Below, piece after piece: positions 1 to 5,026 of a stretch of 8,647 nt of DNA. A model generated the notes under the pieces. It saw only the letters and a program-made list of their open reading frames with translations. It was not told where the DNA came from and searched no databases. This stretch comes from Iamia sp035765045 (GTDB lineage: Bacteria > Actinomycetota > Acidimicrobiia > Acidimicrobiales > Iamiaceae). Position 1 is the first letter of the stretch; every line of letters begins with the position of its first letter. The position numbers were made by a program, and so were the translations under genes. The DNA is taken from assembly GCA_035765045.1 (NCBI GenBank), contig DASTYI010000151.1, forward strand, positions 1 to 8,647. Direction: 5' to 3'.

Positions 1-1154
1 ACGTCACCCTGGTGCCGTTCATCGGCCCGTCGAACGAGCAGAAGACCAAGCCCACCCAGCACTCGGTCACCGAGCTGCGCAGCCGGGGCATCCAGCCCGA
101 CGTGATCGTGTGCCGCAGCGAGGCGCCGATCGGCGAGGGGCTCAAGCGCAAGATCTCCTCGCTGTGCGACGTCCAGCCCTCGGGCGTGGTCAACGCCGCC
201 GACGCCGGCAACCTCTACGAGGTGCCGCTGATCCTCCACGACGAGGGCTTCGACGCCGAGGTGTGCAGCGTGCTCCGCCTCGACGCACCGGACCCGGACC
301 TGACCGAGTGGCAGGCGCTGGTCGACCGGATCGAGAGCGCCGAGCGCACCGTCCGCATCGGCATCATCGGCAAGTACGTCAGCCTCCCCGACGCCTACCT
401 GTCGGTGGTCGAGGCCACCCGCCACGGCGGCTTCCACCACGGGGCCAAGGTCGAGATCGACTGGATCCAGGCCGAGGAGGTCGAGGGCCTGCTGGCGTCG
501 AGCCGGCTCGCCGACCTCGACGGGATGGTGATCCCCGGCGGCTTCGGCGAGCGGGGCACCGAGGGCAAGATCGCCGCCGCCCGCTACGCCCGCGAGAACG
601 CCATCCCGTGCCTGGGCCTGTGCCTCGGGCTCCAGATGATGGTGGTCGACTTCGCCCGGAACGTCCTCGGGCTGGCCGGCGCCAACAGCCGCGAGCTCGA
701 CGCCTCGACGCCGTACCCGGTGATCGACCTGATGGACGACCAGCGCGACGTCACCGACATGGGCGGCACCATGCGCCTCGGCGCCTACGTGGCCGAGCTC
801 CAGCCCGGGTCGCGGGTCGCCGAGATCTACGGCCGCACCGTCGTCTCCGAGCGCCACCGCCACCGCTACGAGTTCAACCCGCGGCTGCGGCACCACTTCG
901 AGGGCACCGCCCTGCGGCTCTCGGGCGAGTCGCCCGACCACCGCCTGGTCGAGTTCATCGAGCTCGAGGACCACCCGTACTGGATCGCCACCCAGGCCCA
1001 CCCCGAGCTCAAGAGCCGCCCCAACCGCCCCGCCCCGCTGTTCCGCGAGCTGGTCGCCGCCGCCCTGGAGCGGGCCGAGGGCCGCAACCCCCACCTCTTC
1101 GACGAGCGGCTGCCGGCCTCGGCGCCGCCGCCCGCCGTCGACGTCACGGCCTGA
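1..1154 (+). CDS. pyrG: CTP synthase, C-terminal part (5' end outside window)
   Basis: CTP synthase makes CTP from UTP, ATP and glutamine in the cytoplasm, the last step of de novo CTP synthesis. The frame is open from the first base (first whole codon at 3), so the start lies upstream; about 383 residues are present, against about 545-580 for the whole enzyme. The visible start is the end of the synthetase domain, with the KTKPTQHSV and CRSEAPI stretches that bind nucleotide and UTP in this family. The glutamine amidotransferase domain follows. Its catalytic Cys is in LGLCLGLQ (codon 621-623), and the His-Glu pair is in QAHPEL (His codon 999-1001). The RHRHRYEFN signature is intact, and a Pro/Ala-rich tail ends the protein. 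The Nudix gene starts 3 bp after the stop, so the two are probably co-transcribed. Identification is secure. Confidence 0.97.
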   Translation, partial: VTLVPFIGPSNEQKTKPTQHSVTELRSRGIQPDVIVCRSEAPIGEGLKRKISSLCDVQPSGVVNAADAGNLYEVPLILHDEGFDAEVCSVLRLDAPDPDLTEWQALVDRIESAERTVRIGIIGKYVSLPDAYLSVVEATRHGGFHHGAKVEIDWIQAEEVEGLLASSRLADLDGMVIPGGFGERGTEGKIAAARYARENAIPCLGLCLGLQMMVVDFARNVLGLAGANSRELDASTPYPVIDLMDDQRDVTDMGGTMRLGAYVAELQPGSRVAEIYGRTVVSERHRHRYEFNPRLRHHFEGTALRLSGESPDHRLVEFIELEDHPYWIATQAHPELKSRPNRPAPLFRELVAAALERAEGRNPHLFDERLPASAPPPAVDVTA

Positions 1155-1157
1155 TCG

Positions 1158-1709
1158 GTGCCCGGGGGCTTCCACCACCTCGGTGACGAGGCGGTGGCCG
1201 AGATGGCCCGCCTCCGGGTCGTGCGGGGCCGGTTCCGGGGCCCCGACGGATCCGAGTTCACCCGCGACGTCGTCCGCAACATGGGGGTGGTGGCGATGGT
1301 CCCGCTGCTCGACGACGGCGCCACCGTGCTGGTCGTCCGCCAGTACCGGGGACCGATCGACGCCCTGCTGCTCGAGCTCCCCGCCGGTCTGCGCGACGTG
1401 CCCGGGGAGCCGCCCGAGGACTGCGCCCGGCGCGAGCTGGTCGAGGAGGTCGGCCGCACCGCCGGGCGCCTCGACGTGCTGGCCACGATGCACCCCGCCG
1501 CCGGCTACAGCGACCAGCGCGTCACCATCTACCTCGCCACCGACCTGACCGAGGTGCCGGCCGATCGCCAGGGCCCCGAGGAGGAGGCGATGACGATCGA
1601 GGAGCTGGCGTTGGCCGACGTCCCCCGGATGGTGGCCGACGGGACGCTGACCGACGCCAAGACGATCGTCGGCCTCCTCGCCGCCCGCGAGCACCTCGGC
1701 CTGCGGTGA
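1158..1709 (+). CDS. Nudix hydrolase, ADP-ribose pyrophosphatase-like
   Basis: A 183-residue Nudix hydrolase. The family cleaves nucleoside diphosphates linked to another group; the likely substrate is ADP-ribose (to AMP and ribose 5-phosphate), inferred from overall shape. The N-terminal part (RGRFRGPDGSEFTRDVV, then a beta strand GVVAMVPLL) is typical of ADP-ribose pyrophosphatases. The Nudix box spans residues 77-99: Gly77, Glu84, then RELVEEVG with Arg92, Glu93, Glu96 and Glu97. Six residues lie between Gly77 and Glu84, one more than the textbook GX5E. A loop HPAAGYSDQ (112-120) and an acidic EEE (141-143) match the substrate and catalytic loops of the family. GTG 1158 is chosen because it keeps the usual N-terminal strand and lies 3 bp after the pyrG stop. 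The stop overlaps the xerD start by 4 bp (GTGA), which suggests translational coupling. The exact substrate is not shown by sequence. Confidence 0.9.
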   Translation: MPGGFHHLGDEAVAEMARLRVVRGRFRGPDGSEFTRDVVRNMGVVAMVPLLDDGATVLVVRQYRGPIDALLLELPAGLRDVPGEPPEDCARRELVEEVGRTAGRLDVLATMHPAAGYSDQRVTIYLATDLTEVPADRQGPEEEAMTIEELALADVPRMVADGTLTDAKTIVGLLAAREHLGLR

Positions 1710-2644
1710 CGGTCGAGGCGGAGCCGGCGGCTCCGCTCCCGCTGGAGGCGGAGGAGCTGCTGGGGTGGCTACGGGTCGAGAAGGGCCGCTCGGCCTCGAC
1801 CCTCGCCGCCTACCGCACCGACCTGCGCCACTACTGCGCCTGGCTGGCGGCGCGGGGCGTCGACCTGCGGCGGGTGGGGGAGGACGACATCACCGCCTAC
1901 GTCGCCCACCTCGACGCCCTCGGGCGCAAGGAGTCGACGGTGAAGCGGGCGGTCGTCGTCGTCCGCAGCCTCCACCGCTTCCTGGCCCGGGAGGGCTCGA
2001 TCACCGTCGACCCGGCCTCCGACGTGGCCGTCCCCCGGGTGCCCCGCAGCCTCCCCAAGGCGCTGTCGGAGGAGGAGGTCACCCGGCTGCTCGACGCCGT
2101 GGTCGGCGACGACCCCGTCGCCCGCCGCGACCGGGCCATCCTCGAGGTCCTCTACGGCACCGGGCTGCGGATCTCCGAGCTGGTCGGGCTCTCGCTGGCC
2201 GACGTCGATCGGACCGACGCCCTGGTCCGGGCGTTCGGCAAGGGGGCCAAGGAGCGGATCGTCCCCCTCGGCCGGGTGGCGCTGGCCGCCGTCGAGCAGT
2301 GGCTGGCCCCCGGGGGCCGGGACCTGATGGCGCCGAAGCAGTGGGCCCGGCGGGGCGACGCCGAGGCGCTCCTGCTCAACCACCGGGGCGGGCGGTTGAG
2401 CCGCCAGGGGGCGTGGGGCGTGGTCCGCAAGCACGGCGAGCGGGTGGGCCTGGCCGACCGCCTCAGCCCCCACGTCCTGCGCCACTCGTGCGCGACCCAC
2501 ATGCTCGACCACGGCGCGGATGTCCGCACCGTGCAGGAGCTGCTCGGCCACTCCTCGGTCAGCACCACGCAGATCTACACCCTGGTCTCGCAGGAGCGGC
2601 TGTGGTCCGTCTACCGGGAGGCGCACCCCAGAGCGCGCGGGTGA
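1706..2644 (+). CDS. xerD: Tyrosine recombinase XerD
   Basis: A 312-residue site-specific recombinase, expected to work with XerC at dif to resolve chromosome dimers after replication. Residues about 14-105 form the SAM-like N-terminal DNA-binding domain (EELLGWLRVEKGRSASTLAAY); about 117-312 form the catalytic domain. The full active-site set is visible: Arg155 (GTGLRISEL), Lys179 (FGKGAKER), His256 and Arg259 (SPHVLRH), His282 (LGHSSVSTTQIY) and nucleophile Tyr291. The C-terminus with HPRA matches XerD. Arg155 to His256 is about five residues longer than in E. coli XerD as I remember it, from a longer loop around 203-220. GTG 1706 overlaps the Nudix stop. The order pyrG-Nudix-xerD is the common actinobacterial one. 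XerC or a phage-type integrase is unlikely given context and length. Confidence 0.94.
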   Translation: MTVEAEPAAPLPLEAEELLGWLRVEKGRSASTLAAYRTDLRHYCAWLAARGVDLRRVGEDDITAYVAHLDALGRKESTVKRAVVVVRSLHRFLAREGSITVDPASDVAVPRVPRSLPKALSEEEVTRLLDAVVGDDPVARRDRAILEVLYGTGLRISELVGLSLADVDRTDALVRAFGKGAKERIVPLGRVALAAVEQWLAPGGRDLMAPKQWARRGDAEALLLNHRGGRLSRQGAWGVVRKHGERVGLADRLSPHVLRHSCATHMLDHGADVRTVQELLGHSSVSTTQIYTLVSQERLWSVYREAHPRARG

Positions 2645-2654
2645 ACGCTCTGGG
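2627..2654 (+). terminator. Hairpin over the xerD stop, probable terminator
   Basis: A perfect 9-bp inverted repeat, CCCAGAGCG at 2627-2635 and CGCTCTGGG at 2646-2654, encloses a 10-nt loop that contains the xerD stop codon (2642-2644). The stem is strong. No T-run follows, which is usual for hairpin ends in very GC-rich actinobacteria, so termination efficiency is uncertain. It would close the pyrG-Nudix-xerD transcript before the next promoter. Confidence 0.55.
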
Positions 2655-2673
2655 TCCCCCCGGTGACGGGGAC
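2654..2673 (+). repeat. Second inverted repeat directly before the traR/dksA -10 box
   Basis: GTCCCC at 2654-2659 and GGGGAC at 2668-2673 form a 6-bp stem with an 8-nt loop. It begins on the last base of the terminator hairpin and ends on the base before the TACCCT hexamer at 2674. It could add to termination or act as an operator in the spacer of the downstream promoter. It is short and GC-rich, so chance is possible. Confidence 0.3.
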
Positions 2674-2679
2674 TACCCT
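2674..2679 (+). promoter_or_regulatory. -10 box of a leaderless promoter for the TraR/DksA-like gene
   Basis: The hexamer TACCCT fits the actinobacterial -10 form TANNNT and ends 6 nt before ATG 2686. Transcription would therefore begin at or within a base or two of the start codon. No Shine-Dalgarno sequence and no convincing -35 (TTGACA-like) box is seen. Confidence 0.55.
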
Positions 2680-2685
2680 GACCGG

Positions 2686-3003
2686 ATGCTGACCGACGCC
2701 CTCCGGACCGAGCTGCGCGCCGCCCTGGAGGCCGATCGCGACCAGCTCCGCCGCCAGATCGCGGACCTGCCCGGCGAGGACGACTTCGACGAGAACCACG
2801 CCGACTCGGGCCAGGTCGCCGCCGAGCAGGGCGAGCACCGGGTGCTGGCCGCGGCGCTGGGCGACCAGCTGGCCGAGGTCGAGCACGCCCTGGAGAAGCT
2901 CGACGCCGGCACCTACGGGCTGTGCGAGGCCGACGGCGAGCCGATCCCGGAGGGTCGGCTCGAGGCCATGCCCGCCACCCGCTTCTGCATCGACCACGCC
3001 TAA
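2686..3003 (+). CDS. TraR/DksA-family protein with reduced zinc finger
   Basis: A 105-residue acidic protein of the TraR/DksA C4-zinc-finger family. Members of this family can bind RNA polymerase through its secondary channel and alter initiation, but short actinobacterial members mostly have no known function. Residues about 1-75 are helical and probably coiled-coil (LRTELRAALEADRDQLRRQI, then a second helix EQGEHRVLAAALGDQLAEVEHALEKL), with an acidic turn DDFDENHADSG between. The C-terminus has the family pattern TYGLCEADGEPIPEGRLEAMP. Only Cys80 and Cys101 remain of four cysteines; the partner positions are Asp83 and His104. ATG 2686 is supported by the -10 box just upstream. It is probably a single-gene unit between two hairpins. 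It may keep a C-D-C-H metal site or have lost zinc; the sequence cannot decide. Confidence 0.85.
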   Translation: MLTDALRTELRAALEADRDQLRRQIADLPGEDDFDENHADSGQVAAEQGEHRVLAAALGDQLAEVEHALEKLDAGTYGLCEADGEPIPEGRLEAMPATRFCIDHA

Positions 3004-3004
3004 C

Positions 3005-3059
3005 CCCGTTCTGGCAACCGGCGTGGACCGTGGAGGTTCACGGGGATGGACAGAACGGG
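3005..3059 (+). terminator. Long-loop inverted repeat after the TraR/DksA-like gene
   Basis: Starting one base after the TAA stop, CCCGTTCTG (3005-3013) is the exact complement of CAGAACGGG (3051-3059). Inside the 37-nt loop lies a second stem, CCGTG (3028-3032) with CACGG (3039-3043) and a 6-nt loop. The outer 3' arm ends 3 bp before the TAGGGT box of the next gene. It may be a terminator, an operator of the HD-gene promoter, or both. Confidence 0.4.
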
Positions 3060-3062
3060 TCG

Positions 3063-3068
3063 TAGGGT
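3063..3068 (+). promoter_or_regulatory. -10 box of a leaderless promoter for the HD-domain gene
   Basis: TAGGGT fits TANNNT and ends 6 nt before GTG 3075, the same spacing as at the genes starting at 2686 and 7213. It decides the start codon of the HD gene. No clear -35 box; TTCACG at 3037-3042 would leave a rather long 20-nt spacer. Confidence 0.55.
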
Positions 3069-3074
3069 GCGGCG

Positions 3075-3572
3075 GTGGGAGCAGGTCACCTGGTCAGGCG
3101 GTTCGTCGGGTCGCTGGCGGCGCGCCGGTTGACCGACGAGGAGGCCGCCTGGGTGGCCACCCACCTGCTCCCGGGCGAGGCCGAGCTGTGGGACCGGATG
3201 GGCCGGGCCGACCAGCGCCACGCCCACGGGGTCGCCCGCCGGGCCGCCGCCGCCCTCGGCGACGAGGCCACCCGCCCGGTCGTGGCCGCCGCCCTGCTCC
3301 ACGACGTGGGCAAGGTCGAGTCCGGCCTCGGCACCTACGGCCGGGTCATGGCCACCCTGTCGGGCGCCGTCGCTGGCCGGGACATGGCCGAGGCCTGGTC
3401 CCAGACCCGGGGCATGACGCGGAGGATCGGGCTGTACCTCCGCCACGAGGAGGTCGGCGCCGACCTGCTCCGGCTGGCCGGCTCGGACCCCCGGACCGTC
3501 GACCTGGTCGCCCGCTGGTCGACCCCCACCGACCCCGTCGCCGCCGCCCTCCGCACCGCCGACGAGGCCTGA
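3075..3572 (+). CDS. HD-domain phosphohydrolase-like protein
   Basis: A 165-residue protein with an HD metal-dependent phosphohydrolase fold, of a type I recall as an uncharacterised protein in actinobacteria. The metal-binding pattern reads His51 (RHAHGVARR), His76-Asp77 (ALLHDVGK), His124 (YLRHEEVGADLL) and Asp163 (RTADEA), which is the H...HD...H...D set. No signal peptide, membrane segment or partner domain is visible, so it is a stand-alone cytoplasmic enzyme. Its substrate is unknown; nucleotides are usual for the superfamily, but nothing here selects one. GTG 3075 is chosen because a -10-like box ends 6 nt before it and the ORF keeps a normal N-terminal helix. It ends 3 bp from the converging trpS stop. 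RelA/SpoT or dGTPase identity is not supported at this length. Confidence 0.82.
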   Translation: MGAGHLVRRFVGSLAARRLTDEEAAWVATHLLPGEAELWDRMGRADQRHAHGVARRAAAALGDEATRPVVAAALLHDVGKVESGLGTYGRVMATLSGAVAGRDMAEAWSQTRGMTRRIGLYLRHEEVGADLLRLAGSDPRTVDLVARWSTPTDPVAAALRTADEA

Positions 3573-3584
3573 GCCTCAGGGCTC
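3564..3584. terminator. Palindromic junction between convergent HD gene and trpS
   Basis: Both stop codons (HD TGA 3570-3572; trpS TGA on the minus strand, 3576-3578) lie in overlapping symmetric sequence. CCTGAG-C-CTCAGG (3568-3580) is a perfect palindrome, and two alternative 5-bp hairpins flank it: GAGGC/GCCTC (3564-3577) and GAGCC/GGCTC (3571-3584). It could work as a shared two-way terminator. The stems are short and no T-run follows. Confidence 0.35.
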
Positions 3585-4553
3585 CAGGAGGCCGAGGTTG
3601 GCCTTGGCCCGGGCGAGGGTGGCCGCCGCCGTGGTGCGGGCCTTGTCGGCGCCGACGGCGAGGAGGCGCTGGGTCTCGGCCGGGTCGGCCTCCAGCTGGC
3701 GGAAGCGGGCCTGGATCGGCGCCAGCAGCTCGACGACGGCGGCCGCCGTGTCCGCCTTGAGCGGGCCGTACTGGGTGTAGCCGGCGGCCGCCTCCTCGGG
3801 GGTGCGCCCGGTGGCGGCGCCGAGGATCGACAGCAGGTTCGACACGCCCGGCTTGGCCTCGACGTCGTAGCGGACCTCGGACTCGGTGTCGGTGACGGCC
3901 CGCTTGATCTTCCTCTCGATGGCCTTGGGCTCGTCGAGCAGGAGGATCGTGCCCGCCGCCGTGTCCTCGGACTTGGACATCTTCGCCGTCGGGTCCTGGA
4001 GGTCCATCACCCGGGCGCCGGCGCGGGGGAAGGTGGCCTCGGGGATCGTGAACGTCGGGCCGTAGCGGTTGTTGAACCGCTCGGCCAGGTCGCGGGCCAG
4101 CTCGACGTGCTGGCGCTGGTCGTCGCCCACCGGCACCTCGTCGGTGTCGTAGAGGAGGATGTCGGCCGCCATCAGCGCCGGGTACGTGTAGAGCCCGGCC
4201 GACACCGACTCGCCCTTGGCCGACTTGTCCTTGAACTGGGTCATGCGGCCGAGCTCGCCGAAGCCGGCGGTGCACTCCATCAGCCACGACAGCTCGGCGT
4301 GCTCGTGGACGTGGCTCTGGACGAAGAGGGTGCAGACGTCGGGGTCGAGCCCGATGGCGATCAGCCACTGCGAGAGGCGGAGGCTGGTGGCGCGCAGCTC
4401 GACCGGGTCCTGCGGGACCGTCAGCGCGTGGAGGTCGACGACGCAGTGGATGCTGTCGGCGTGCTGGTTGTCGGCCCAGCCCTTGAGCGCCCCCAGCAGG
4501 TTGCCGAGGTGGACGTTGCCGGTCGGCTTGATGCCGGAGAACACACGGGTCAC
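3576..4553 (-). CDS. trpS: Tryptophanyl-tRNA synthetase
   Basis: A class I aminoacyl-tRNA synthetase that joins tryptophan to tRNA-Trp. The 325 residues fit the bacterial TrpRS length. The N-terminus RVFSGIKPTGNVHLGN carries the HIGH-type motif as HLGN (15-18). The Rossmann fold continues through VVDLHALT, SWLMECTAGFGELGRM and the Trp/ATP pocket ALMAADILLYD (Asp131) and VPVGDDQRQH. The second signature is KMSKS at 191-195. The C-terminal half holds the anticodon-binding helices. GTG 4553 gives the usual short N-terminus before RVFSG; the frame stays open far upstream only because GC-rich DNA has few stops. A TANNNT box lies 8 nt before it. The gene is a single unit opposite to its neighbours. 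No T-box or Trp-rich leader peptide was seen. Confidence 0.96.
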   Translation of the reverse strand: MTRVFSGIKPTGNVHLGNLLGALKGWADNQHADSIHCVVDLHALTVPQDPVELRATSLRLSQWLIAIGLDPDVCTLFVQSHVHEHAELSWLMECTAGFGELGRMTQFKDKSAKGESVSAGLYTYPALMAADILLYDTDEVPVGDDQRQHVELARDLAERFNNRYGPTFTIPEATFPRAGARVMDLQDPTAKMSKSEDTAAGTILLLDEPKAIERKIKRAVTDTESEVRYDVEAKPGVSNLLSILGAATGRTPEEAAAGYTQYGPLKADTAAAVVELLAPIQARFRQLEADPAETQRLLAVGADKARTTAAATLARAKANLGLLEP

Positions 4554-4561
4554 GGGGGGCG

Positions 4562-4567
4562 ATGGTA
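4562..4567 (-). promoter_or_regulatory. -10 box of a probable leaderless promoter for trpS
   Basis: On the minus strand TACCAT fits TANNNT and ends 8 nt before GTG 4553; the gap is one C, one G and six C. No ribosome-binding site lies in this gap and no -35 box is evident. Confidence 0.45.
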
Positions 4568-4654
4568 GGGGTCGCCCGCGATCGGCCCCCACCCAGATGC
4601 CGCTGGGGGCGACCCCGGGTCGTCCCGGGCGGGGCCGTGGCGGAGGGTGGCGGG
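4568..4654. other. Divergent intergenic region with GC-rich inverted repeats
   Basis: Between trpS and the membrane-protein gene. GCCCCCA (4585-4591) pairs with TGGGGGC (4604-4610) across a 12-nt loop; a competing inner stem CCCAG/CTGGG (4592-4596, 4603-4607) overlaps it. Two CCCGGG palindromes follow. If the membrane protein has a leader transcript, these would fold in it. I see no promoter hexamer for the plus-strand gene. Confidence 0.3.
4642..4647 (+). promoter_or_regulatory. Shine-Dalgarno sequence of the small membrane protein
   Basis: GGAGGG ends 7 nt before GTG 4655, an ideal spacing. It decides that start over ATG 4562 and GTG 4637 in the same frame. It stands out because the other transcription-unit starts in the window have no ribosome-binding site. 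Confidence 0.6.
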
Positions 4655-4981
4655 GTGGACGACGACCGACCCGCCCCCGACCTCCCCCCGGCGAGCGTGA
4701 GCGCCACCGTCGCCTCGGTCCTCGCCCTGGTGGCCGGGTTCGTGGTGGCCGCCGGACTCGTGCTGCTGGCGTCCCTCCTCTCGCTGTGCGGCCTGTTCGG
4801 CGAGGAGTGCACCCCGCACGAGCGGTCGCAGGCCGGGTGGGCCCTCGTCGGCGGCGTGACGGTCTTCTTCGCCGTGCCCGGCCTGGTCGCCGTGGTGCGG
4901 CGGGACGCCCGCTGGCTGCTCGCCCCGCTGGTCGAGCTGGGGCTGCTGGCGGTCGGGGTGGCCGTCTGGGGCCTGTCCTGA
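4655..4981 (+). CDS. Small three-helix membrane protein, function unknown
   Basis: A 108-residue protein I do not recognise. Residues 1-15 are acidic and Pro-rich (DDDRPAPDLPP). Three hydrophobic segments follow: about 17-44, 61-81 and 86-107. The link between the first two holds Cys45 and Cys52 (CGLFGEEC), which could form a disulfide if outside the cell, and the link between the second and third has RRDAR (82-86). By the positive-inside rule that Arg-rich loop is cytoplasmic, placing the Cys loop outside. This topology is inference. Start at GTG 4655 rests on the GGAGGG sequence; ATG 4562 would add 31 residues of low-complexity Arg/Gly/Pro. It lies between trpS (divergent) and scpA (45 bp downstream), and may be independent of both. 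Confidence 0.6.
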   Translation: MDDDRPAPDLPPASVSATVASVLALVAGFVVAAGLVLLASLLSLCGLFGEECTPHERSQAGWALVGGVTVFFAVPGLVAVVRRDARWLLAPLVELGLLAVGVAVWGLS

Positions 4982-4988
4982 GGACCCC
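4968..4988 (+). terminator. Hairpin around the stop of the small membrane protein
   Basis: GTCC (4975-4978) and GGAC (4982-4985) pair around the TGA stop (4979-4981). GGG just upstream can extend the stem with CCC (4986-4988) after a bulge of about four bases. A weak terminator candidate before the scpA promoter. Confidence 0.3.
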
Positions 4989-5001
4989 GTGGCGACAAAC
5001 C

Positions 5002-5019
5002 ACACCGGTGTCATATGCT
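5002..5019 (+). promoter_or_regulatory. scpA promoter: -10 box with palindrome in the spacer
   Basis: TATGCT (5014-5019) fits TANNNT and ends 7 nt before GTG 5027, so the scpA mRNA would be leaderless or nearly so. A perfect 10-bp palindrome, ACACCGGTGT (5002-5011), lies in the -35/-10 spacer, a place where a repressor could act. A weak -35-like TGGCGA is at 4990-4995, giving an 18-nt spacer. The apparent ATG at 5015 lies inside the -10 box and is not used as the start. Confidence 0.5.
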
Positions 5020-5026
5020 CTCGGGC

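Noticed and set aside
1769..2626. Long minus-strand frame opposite xerD
   Set aside because: It mirrors xerD codon structure and has no recognisable domain, while xerD on the plus strand has the complete catalytic set.
1706..2644. XerD-like recombinase as evidence of a mobile element
   Set aside because: It sits in its normal housekeeping context after pyrG and Nudix, ends in XerD-type HPRA, and there are no attachment-site repeats, transposase or phage genes nearby.
1765..2685. Plus-strand open frame upstream of and continuous with the TraR/DksA-like gene
   Set aside because: The upstream part is a shifted reading of xerD. The -10 box and ATG 2686 mark the true start.
4562..4654. ATG 4562 as start of the small membrane protein
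   Set aside because: It would add 31 low-complexity residues and overlap the trpS promoter. GTG 4655 has an ideal ribosome-binding site and a plausible N-terminus.
4554..4654. Possible T-box, riboswitch or Trp leader peptide in front of trpS
   Set aside because: The probable start of transcription is at the start codon, no run of Trp codons is present, and I see no T-box consensus. The inverted repeats are upstream of the trpS promoter.
3346..4998. A 550-codon minus-strand open frame over trpS
   Set aside because: It is in a different frame from the one carrying HLGN and KMSKS; its translation is low-complexity Arg/Pro/Gly. It is open only because stops are rare at this GC content.
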